DNA of 10,856 bases, from the NCBI GenBank assembly GCA_963972105.1, contig CAXAVH010000089.1, forward strand, positions 1 through 10,856, given 5' to 3'. The DNA is from NZQO01 sp002693605 (lineage in GTDB: Bacteria > Bacteroidota > Bacteroidia > Flavobacteriales > Flavobacteriaceae). Position 1 is the stretch's first letter. Each line of letters begins with the position of its first letter. A program made the translations under genes and the position numbers. Below are positions 6,131 to 10,856 of this stretch, one piece after another. The notes beneath the pieces were generated by a model, which was not told the origin of the DNA, did not search any database, and saw nothing but the letters and a program-made list of their open reading frames with translations.

Positions 6131-8119
6131 CTACTTATTTTTCAAGCCTGTGATAATCTCGTTGAACACCGCATTACATGCGGATGCCTTTTTCGAGAGC
6201 AGCGCCTCGTTTACAGTAGGTTCTTCCAATAAGCTACGACATTCCTTCATCAGTTCGCTCAGACCATCGGCCTGGATATAGTATATCGACATCGTACTTT
6301 TATGGATAAGGTCAGACAATTCACCAAGTTTACGCTTCTTTACAGCCTTATTGAAATCTTTCTGATAGCCGACCATCGCATCGAGGGTGCTCATCACGAA
6401 TTTCTGTAAATATTCAGGTTTGTTCTGTGCCATTTTCTTATAACGTGACAGATTAAATGACGCCTGAGGGACCTCCTTAGTACCAGCTCGGTTAATTTTG
6501 GTCGGGTTGCGATCTTTTTCTTGACTGAACGTCTTTTGAGCCGTTTCTTGGGGTCGGATATAATATTTCGTCAAAATCTGGAACATTTCCTTGGGCTGGA
6601 ACGGCTTCGATAAATGGTCGTCTATCCCTGCATCTTCCAGCAGAGCGTCTACTTCGCCCTTCGTTGAAGCCGAAAATGCCACGATTGCGGGGCGCGCCTT
6701 TAAATTCAATTTCCGAATGTTCACAGCAGTCTCATAGCCGTCCATTATAGGCATTTGCAGGTCGAGTAACACCAGGTCGAACTTGTAGTCTTTCAGAATT
6801 GACAAAGCCTCGGCGCCGCTGGCAGCTGATTTGTGCTGAATGTTCCATTGCGCCAAATATTGTTCGGCTATAAAAATGTTCGCAGGATTGTCGTCTACCA
6901 CCAATACTTGCATATTTTCAAACCGTTTACGGTCAGATTCATCAATATCCAGGGTTTCGTCGGAAGCTATTTCCTCAGTTTGTTCGTATCCAATAATAAA
7001 TTTGAAGGTAGAGCCCTTGTTGAGTTTGCTTGCAACCTGCAAGGTACTATCGTGCAACTCCAACAATTTTTTGCTTATGGTGAGCCCCAGTCCGGTACCG
7101 CCAAACTCTACACTTACGTCGTAACTTGCCTGCGAGAATTCTTGGAAAATAGCCTCCAATTTTTCTTCTGGAATCCCGATGCCTGTATCGGCTACCGTGA
7201 AGCAAAGAAATACACTTTCATCGGTTTGGGCTTCCTTTGATATGGTAAGTGAGACCGATCCTATTTTGGTAAACTTTATGGCATTGCCAATAAGGTTGGT
7301 TAATATTTGTTTCAGCTTTAGGGGGTCGCCAATTAAGTGATGCGGGACGTCGTCTTCCACCGTGGTATGTAAATCGATGCCTTTCTCAGTCGCCTTTACC
7401 GCAAATGTATGGTTAATAAGGCTGGATAGTTCATAAAGGTTGAAGGGCATACGCTCGAGGGTAATCTTATTCGCTTCAATCTTGCTCAAATCCAGTAGAT
7501 TATTAACAAGGCCCAGTAAATGTTCGGAAGAATGCAGCAGCAGCCGCGCGTATTCCTTTTGGGTATCATTTAGCGACGTTTTGTGCAGGAGGTTGCCAAT
7601 TCCGAGGATAGAATTAAGGGGGGTCCTGATTTCGTGGCTAATCGTTGCCAGAAACTCGGCTTTTGCCTTCGATTCGGTTTCGGCCCTTTTCTTCGCCTGT
7701 AGCAGCTCTGCCTCGTAATGCCACCTGTCGGAAATATCCAATATCGTAGCTTGGTAGGTCGTGGGCTGATCGCTGCGACCCGGTATTTCGCGCACGTTTA
7801 TGAGTCCGTGGAAAATGCTCTTGTCCTTCCGAACTATATCGAAATACACTTCCTTGATAAATCCCTGCATCTTAATGAGCGGAAAGAAATGGGTCTCAAA
7901 AAAAATCTGTCCACCAATCTTGAATAAGCTAAGCAAGGTCCGGGTGTGTATGAGTTCTTCCTTCTGGTAGCCCAGCCAGGTACACAGGGTTTGGTTCACA
8001 TCGAAAATTACCCCGTCATTATTGAACGAGACCGAGCCGCACGGCGCATTGTCGTACAAATCGAGCGCGGCTTTTAACCGCTGCGCATCGCTGGTATCTG
8101 TGGTAGACCGGTTTGTCAT
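6131..8119 (-). CDS. Cytoplasmic hybrid histidine kinase with RsbP-type PAS domain and Hpt-like tail
   Basis: A 662-residue protein with no TM helix or signal peptide, so a soluble sensor. Domains: PAS (about 16-130) with NAPCG at 24-28 and FFPL at 78-81; short coiled-coil linker (131-155); HisKA with SHEIRTPLN and phosphorylatable His162; HATPase_c (about 265-377) with N-box Asn279, G1 DTGIG (311-315) and G2 GTGLG (341-345); receiver (about 403-520) with Asp409-Asp410, phosphoacceptor Asp453, Ser483 and Lys505; then an all-helical C-terminus (about 555-660) carrying His606 in LIHKST, which looks like a divergent Hpt domain. The PAS domain, with APCG near the start and the FFPL stretch, resembles that of RsbP, the partner of the hydrolase RsbQ. 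The ATG at 8119 lies 7 bases after the stop of the RsbQ-like gene, so the two should be translationally coupled. No DNA-binding or enzymatic output domain is present; the phosphorelay partner must be encoded elsewhere. Confidence 0.93.
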   Translation of the reverse strand: MTNRSTTDTSDAQRLKAALDLYDNAPCGSVSFNNDGVIFDVNQTLCTWLGYQKEELIHTRTLLSLFKIGGQIFFETHFFPLIKMQGFIKEVYFDIVRKDKSIFHGLINVREIPGRSDQPTTYQATILDISDRWHYEAELLQAKKRAETESKAKAEFLATISHEIRTPLNSILGIGNLLHKTSLNDTQKEYARLLLHSSEHLLGLVNNLLDLSKIEANKITLERMPFNLYELSSLINHTFAVKATEKGIDLHTTVEDDVPHHLIGDPLKLKQILTNLIGNAIKFTKIGSVSLTISKEAQTDESVFLCFTVADTGIGIPEEKLEAIFQEFSQASYDVSVEFGGTGLGLTISKKLLELHDSTLQVASKLNKGSTFKFIIGYEQTEEIASDETLDIDESDRKRFENMQVLVVDDNPANIFIAEQYLAQWNIQHKSAASGAEALSILKDYKFDLVLLDLQMPIMDGYETAVNIRKLNLKARPAIVAFSASTKGEVDALLEDAGIDDHLSKPFQPKEMFQILTKYYIRPQETAQKTFSQEKDRNPTKINRAGTKEVPQASFNLSRYKKMAQNKPEYLQKFVMSTLDAMVGYQKDFNKAVKKRKLGELSDLIHKSTMSIYYIQADGLSELMKECRSLLEEPTVNEALLSKKASACNAVFNEIITGLKNK

Positions 8120-8126
8120 GGAGTGG

Positions 8127-8936
8127 TTATCCTAAAAAGTCCTTCATGGCTTTCGCGGTCTCCTCTGGAGCGCTCAGGTTAGGACAGTGGCCCGTGGCAT
8201 CGAGTATGGTGAGCGATGCGTTTGGAAGCGTGTTGGCGGTATATTCGCCCACTGTTATGGGCGCGATAACATCTTGCTTGCACTGCAGTACCAGGCATGG
8301 AACCGTAACCGACTTTAGGTCGTCGCGATTATCGGATAGAAAGGTGGCGCGCGCGAAATTTTTCGCTATTTCGGGATCGGTACTGCAAAAGCTATTGCTC
8401 AGTTCCTCGCCCAATTCAGGCCTGTCGCCATTGCCCATAATTACAGGCGCCATAGTCTGCGACCAGCCTAGGTAATTACTATCTAAGGTTTCCAGTAGTT
8501 CCTTAATGGCCGATTCCTCAAATCCTCCCACATAACCCTCATCGTTAATATAGCGGGGGGAGGGACCGATCATGACCATTTTCGAAAAAACCGAGGGCGC
8601 CTTATTGGCGGCAAGGATGCCGATCATGGCACTTACCGAATGGCCCACGAATATTACATCCGTCAAGTTAAGGTGTTCGCAAATGGTAAGAATATCGTCT
8701 GCATAGGCCTCGAGCGAACTATATTTTTCGAAAGAATAGGCCGAGGTGTCTGAGTTTCCCGCACCAATGTAGTCGAAAAGCACAATCTTATAGTCCTTTT
8801 CGAAATGGGGATGCAAAAAGCGGAACATATTTTGGTCGCATCCATATCCGTGGGCGAAGAGCATGGGCTGTTTTCCCTTGCCCAATACATTGATGTTGAA
8901 CAGCTGTTCAATATCGCGATTGGCTGAAGCAGTCAT
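8127..8936 (-). CDS. rsbQ: RsbQ-like alpha/beta hydrolase (energy-stress sensor type)
   Basis: Starting at ATG 8936 the protein is 269 residues, the same length as Bacillus RsbQ as I recall it. A TTG 33 bases upstream (8969) is in frame, but ATG is preferred for length and because a possible -7 box overlaps the extension. Signature stretches match RsbQ closely: AHGYGCDQNMF, VLFDYIGAGNSD, VFVGH-type nucleophile elbow GHSVSAM, MIGPSPRYIND, GGFEE, SFCSTDPEIA and DATGHCPNLS. The catalytic triad would be Ser100, Asp222 and His250. RsbQ belongs to the same family as the plant strigolactone/karrikin receptors D14/KAI2. In Bacillus it acts on an unidentified small hydrophobic ligand and activates the PAS domain of the phosphatase RsbP. 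Here the next gene, 7 bases on, is a PAS hybrid kinase, its likely partner. The symbol is by homology; equivalence of function is not shown. Confidence 0.9.
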   Translation of the reverse strand: MTASANRDIEQLFNINVLGKGKQPMLFAHGYGCDQNMFRFLHPHFEKDYKIVLFDYIGAGNSDTSAYSFEKYSSLEAYADDILTICEHLNLTDVIFVGHSVSAMIGILAANKAPSVFSKMVMIGPSPRYINDEGYVGGFEESAIKELLETLDSNYLGWSQTMAPVIMGNGDRPELGEELSNSFCSTDPEIAKNFARATFLSDNRDDLKSVTVPCLVLQCKQDVIAPITVGEYTANTLPNASLTILDATGHCPNLSAPEETAKAMKDFLG

Positions 8937-8956
8937 AAGTTTTCGGTTAGGTTTGT

Positions 8957-8987
8957 TAAAGTTACGCAAAAACTGTTAAAAAAACAG
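8957..8987 (-). promoter_or_regulatory. Weak candidate promoter for the rsbQ-kinase operon
   Basis: On the - strand TAACTTTA (8964-8957) matches TAnnTTTG in seven of eight positions. The upstream element would be CTG (8987-8985) about 20 bases away, a poor TTG. The start would lie some 14 bases before the ATG at 8936. A terminator for dnaN lies upstream, so the operon needs its own promoter somewhere in 8937-9039. Confidence 0.3.
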
Positions 8988-9035
8988 AAATTGGTTCTAC
9001 ATATGACTCCTTAAGTAAAGCAAATTTTCGGAAAT

Positions 9036-9064
9036 AAAAAAATCACGCCGAAAGGGCGTGATTT
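9036..9064 (-). terminator. Intrinsic terminator of dnaN
   Basis: On the - strand a 10-bp stem, AAATCACGCC (9064-9055) and GGCGTGATTT (9049-9040), encloses a 5-base loop. It is followed by a run of T down to 9036. It begins 23 bases after the dnaN stop and separates dnaN from the RsbQ-like operon. Confidence 0.85.
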
Positions 9065-9087
9065 GAAGATATTTGGAAGTAGGTCAT

Positions 9088-10206
9088 CTAGTTATTCAAC
9101 ATGACCGGCATTACGAGCATCGTAACCTGTTCGCCTTCGTCCAGGCCATCTACCGGCGTTAGGATGCCCGCGCGGTTGGGAAGGCTCATTTCCAATGAAA
9201 CTTCATCACTCGTAAGATTGTTGAGCATTTCGGTAAGGAAACGCGAGTTGAAGCCTATTTGCATATCGTCCCCCTGATAATCACAGGTTAGGCGCTCCTC
9301 GGCTTTGTTGCTGTAGTCTACGTCCTCGGCAGAAATATTCAATTCGGCACCGGCAATCTTCAAACGGATTTGATGCGTGGTCTTGTTGCTGAAAATACTA
9401 ACCCGGCGAACGCTGTTCAAAAACTGGTTGCGGTCTATGGTTAGCTGGTTGGGGTTTTCCTTTGGAATTACCGCCTCGTAGTTGGGATATTTTCCATCGA
9501 TAAGGCGACAGACCATTTCGGTATTCTCGAAGGTGAATTTTGCGTTGCTCTCGTTGTACTCGATGGTAACATCTTCCTCGCTTCCCGCCAAGATACTCTT
9601 AAGGAGGTTAAGGGGTTTCTTCGGCATAATAAATTCGGCCGTTTCAGTAGCCGTTACGTCTTCTCGGGTATATTTTACCAATTTATGCGCATCGGTAGCG
9701 ACGAAGGTTAGGTTATCGGTTGAAAACTGGAAAAACACCCCGCTCATTACTGGGCGTAGGTCGTCGTTACCGCTCGCGAAAATAGTCTTGCTTATGGCCG
9801 TTGCAAGGATATCGCCCTGCACGACGGTTGCCGAAGGGTCCTGCAACGTAACCGCCTTTGGAAAATCGTCAGCATTTGCGTAGGCAAGGGCATATTTTCC
9901 GTGGTTGCTGCTAATCTCCACCGTATTGTTATCCTCTACCGTAAAGGTAAGCGGCTGTTCCGGAAAAGTCTTCAGGGTATCTAGCAGCAAGCGTGCGGGA
10001 ATGCACACATCGCCCTGTTCGCTGCTTTCCACCTCGAGCTTGGAAGAGATGGTAGTTTCCAGGTCGGAGGCCGAAACGGTAAGCGATTTCCCGTCCAGTT
10101 CAAAGAGAAAGTTATCTAAAATGGGCAGGGTATTGTTATTGTTGATAATACCCCCAAGTACTTGTAGTTGTTTCAGTAAATACGAACTCGATACAATGAA
10201 TTTCAT
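9088..10206 (-). CDS. dnaN: DNA polymerase III beta subunit (sliding clamp)
   Basis: A complete 372-residue protein of normal length. The beta clamp is a ring-shaped dimer that encircles DNA and holds polymerase III and other replication and repair factors on it. Three clamp domains of similar fold can be assigned to about 1-120, 125-248 and 250-372. The N-terminus MKFIVSSSYLLKQLQVLGGII, the central DLRPVMSGVFF and ATDAHKLVKY, the RLIDGKYPNYEAVIP stretch and the C-terminal VTMLVMPVML are all characteristic; the last forms part of the hydrophobic pocket for clamp-binding peptides. It has its own promoter and terminator, so it is a single-gene unit between gldG upstream and the RsbQ-like operon downstream. 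It is not next to dnaA here, which is common in Bacteroidota. Confidence 0.98.
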   Translation of the reverse strand: MKFIVSSSYLLKQLQVLGGIINNNNTLPILDNFLFELDGKSLTVSASDLETTISSKLEVESSEQGDVCIPARLLLDTLKTFPEQPLTFTVEDNNTVEISSNHGKYALAYANADDFPKAVTLQDPSATVVQGDILATAISKTIFASGNDDLRPVMSGVFFQFSTDNLTFVATDAHKLVKYTREDVTATETAEFIMPKKPLNLLKSILAGSEEDVTIEYNESNAKFTFENTEMVCRLIDGKYPNYEAVIPKENPNQLTIDRNQFLNSVRRVSIFSNKTTHQIRLKIAGAELNISAEDVDYSNKAEERLTCDYQGDDMQIGFNSRFLTEMLNNLTSDEVSLEMSLPNRAGILTPVDGLDEGEQVTMLVMPVMLNN

Positions 10207-10243
10207 GCTCTATAGTTTGCGGAAATAAGTTGAATTAGTTTAG

Positions 10244-10260
10244 GCTGAAAATCGTTCAGC
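10244..10260 (-). other. Hairpin at the predicted 5' end of the dnaN transcript
   Basis: GCTGAA and TTCAGC form a perfect 6-bp inverted repeat with a 5-base loop in the dnaN leader. It starts only a few bases after the predicted transcription start (near 10262) and ends 37 bases before the ATG. No U-tract follows, so it is not a terminator. A 5'-terminal stem could stabilise the mRNA, or the palindrome could be a protein-binding site. Confidence 0.45.
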
Positions 10261-10268
10261 ATCACTTA

Positions 10269-10297
10269 CAAAGATATTCGAATTAGCACGTTACAAA
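10269..10297 (-). promoter_or_regulatory. dnaN promoter, flavobacterial consensus
   Basis: On the - strand TTTG (10297-10294), 17 bases, then TATCTTTG (10276-10269) match the Bacteroidota housekeeping promoter TTTG-N17-TAnnTTTG exactly. Transcription should start near 10262, about 55 bases before the dnaN ATG at 10206. It is the best promoter match in the window. Confidence 0.75.
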
Positions 10298-10315
10298 AAA
10301 CTAACTTATTAACAC

Positions 10316-10856
10316 TTATTGGGTGTATTTGCGTTTCCGAAGGTACTGGAACACCAATCCGAAGAGGGCCAATAATCCCAACGGTAACAAGATGTTAAGC
10401 AACTGCCATTGGGTGCGTTGGGCTGCCGTTTTCTGAATATCCAGAAACGGGACCGCAATTTTCTTGGTGCGAATGTTTATAAGTCCGCTGTCATCCAACA
10501 GGAAATTCACCGTGTTCAGCAAAAATTCCTTGTTGCCATAGTAGGTGCCGGTCCATTTATCGAAGCCCAGCTCGAGCGGTTTGTTCTGGTCCAATTGGTT
10601 TTTTATAAGGTCGCCGTCACTAATTACCACCATTTTCGTGGGGATTGAGGTAGCCCTTGACAGAGACCACGAGAAGGGTTTTACCCGATTGGTGAAAACC
10701 GATGGGAATTCACCTTCCAAGAGTACTGCAAGGGGAATCTCACTATCTGAAAATTGGCTCTCCTTGGGGCCTTCATTGACAATCTGTAGGTTTTTCGGAA
10801 TTTCCTCGTCCATATTCAGCTCAACGGGCAAGCCTACCCGTTGGGAAATGGGAGAG
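10316..10856 (-). CDS. gldG: GldG, gliding-motility ABC transporter-associated protein (3' end only)
   Basis: The frame runs from the right edge to a stop at 10316, so about 179 C-terminal residues are seen. The upstream in-frame residues SPISQRVG show that the gene continues beyond the window; the TTG at 10831 is not its start. The visible part has a soluble domain with PLAVLLEGEFPSVFTNR, a TKMVVISDGDLIKNQ stretch and GNKEFLLNTVNFLLDD. It then has one TM helix (LLNILLPLGLLALFGLVFQYL) and a basic cytoplasmic tail, RKRKYTQ. That is the layout of the C-terminus of GldG, which with GldA and GldF forms an ABC transporter needed for gliding in Flavobacterium johnsoniae. Many non-gliding Bacteroidota carry this gene too. 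It lies upstream of dnaN on the same strand with a 109-base gap. A more general 'auxiliary ABC transporter component' label is the alternative. Confidence 0.88.
   Translation of the reverse strand, partial: SPISQRVGLPVELNMDEEIPKNLQIVNEGPKESQFSDSEIPLAVLLEGEFPSVFTNRVKPFSWSLSRATSIPTKMVVISDGDLIKNQLDQNKPLELGFDKWTGTYYGNKEFLLNTVNFLLDDSGLINIRTKKIAVPFLDIQKTAAQRTQWQLLNILLPLGLLALFGLVFQYLRKRKYTQ

Noticed and set aside
6833..7240. A 135-residue + strand open frame inside the histidine kinase gene
   Set aside because: It lies wholly antisense to the conserved HATPase and receiver coding region and has no recognisable protein features; a shadow of the real gene.
8937..8969. TTG start giving the RsbQ-like protein 11 extra residues
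   Set aside because: The ATG at 8936 gives the length I recall for RsbQ, and the extension overlaps the candidate -7 box.
9482..9883. A 133-residue + strand open frame inside dnaN
   Set aside because: Antisense to the middle of a complete, highly conserved clamp gene, with low-complexity Ser/Leu-rich translation typical of shadow frames.

Overview
The window looks like chromosomal DNA of a member of the Bacteroidota, most likely family Flavobacteriaceae. It carries the C-terminal end of a GldG-type gliding-motility protein next to dnaN. It has a flavobacterial-style promoter (TTTG-N17-TAnnTTTG) in front of dnaN, and its start codons mostly lack strong Shine-Dalgarno sequences. The proteins (MnmE, DnaN, a DUF4870 protein, a DUF2779 nuclease) are also typical of that group. 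There is no tRNA, rRNA, insertion sequence or CRISPR array that I can see.

Layout. From 1 to about 150 an incoming + strand transcript, possibly ending in a short partial gene, stops at an intrinsic terminator. From about 170 to 1523 a + strand unit encodes a multi-TM protein and a 50-residue YqaE/PMP3-type membrane peptide. The first of these genes is broken by a frameshift in a run of seven G. From 1692 to 3685 (- strand) lies a large DUF2779-type protein that joins a Cas4/RecB-like Fe-S nuclease domain to a DnaQ-like exonuclease domain; it is also interrupted by one frameshift. From 3779 to 5461 (- strand) lie an orphan 80-residue reading frame and intact mnmE. From 5564 to 6072 (+ strand, divergent from mnmE) are a 38-residue single-TM peptide and a DUF4870 membrane protein.

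From 6131 to 8936 (- strand) is a two-gene operon: an alpha/beta hydrolase closely resembling Bacillus RsbQ, then a cytoplasmic hybrid histidine kinase (PAS, HisKA, HATPase, REC, Hpt-like). The kinase's PAS domain looks like the PAS domain of RsbP, the partner of RsbQ. This is the most interesting system in the window: the RsbQ sensing module appears to feed a phosphorelay instead of a PP2C phosphatase. From 9040 to 10316 are dnaN with its own promoter, leader hairpin and terminator, then the 3' end of gldG, which runs off the right edge.

The two frameshifts within the first 3 kb could be real (decay, phase variation) or sequence errors; the sequence alone cannot decide. Family names rest on recalled family patterns, not on database searches.
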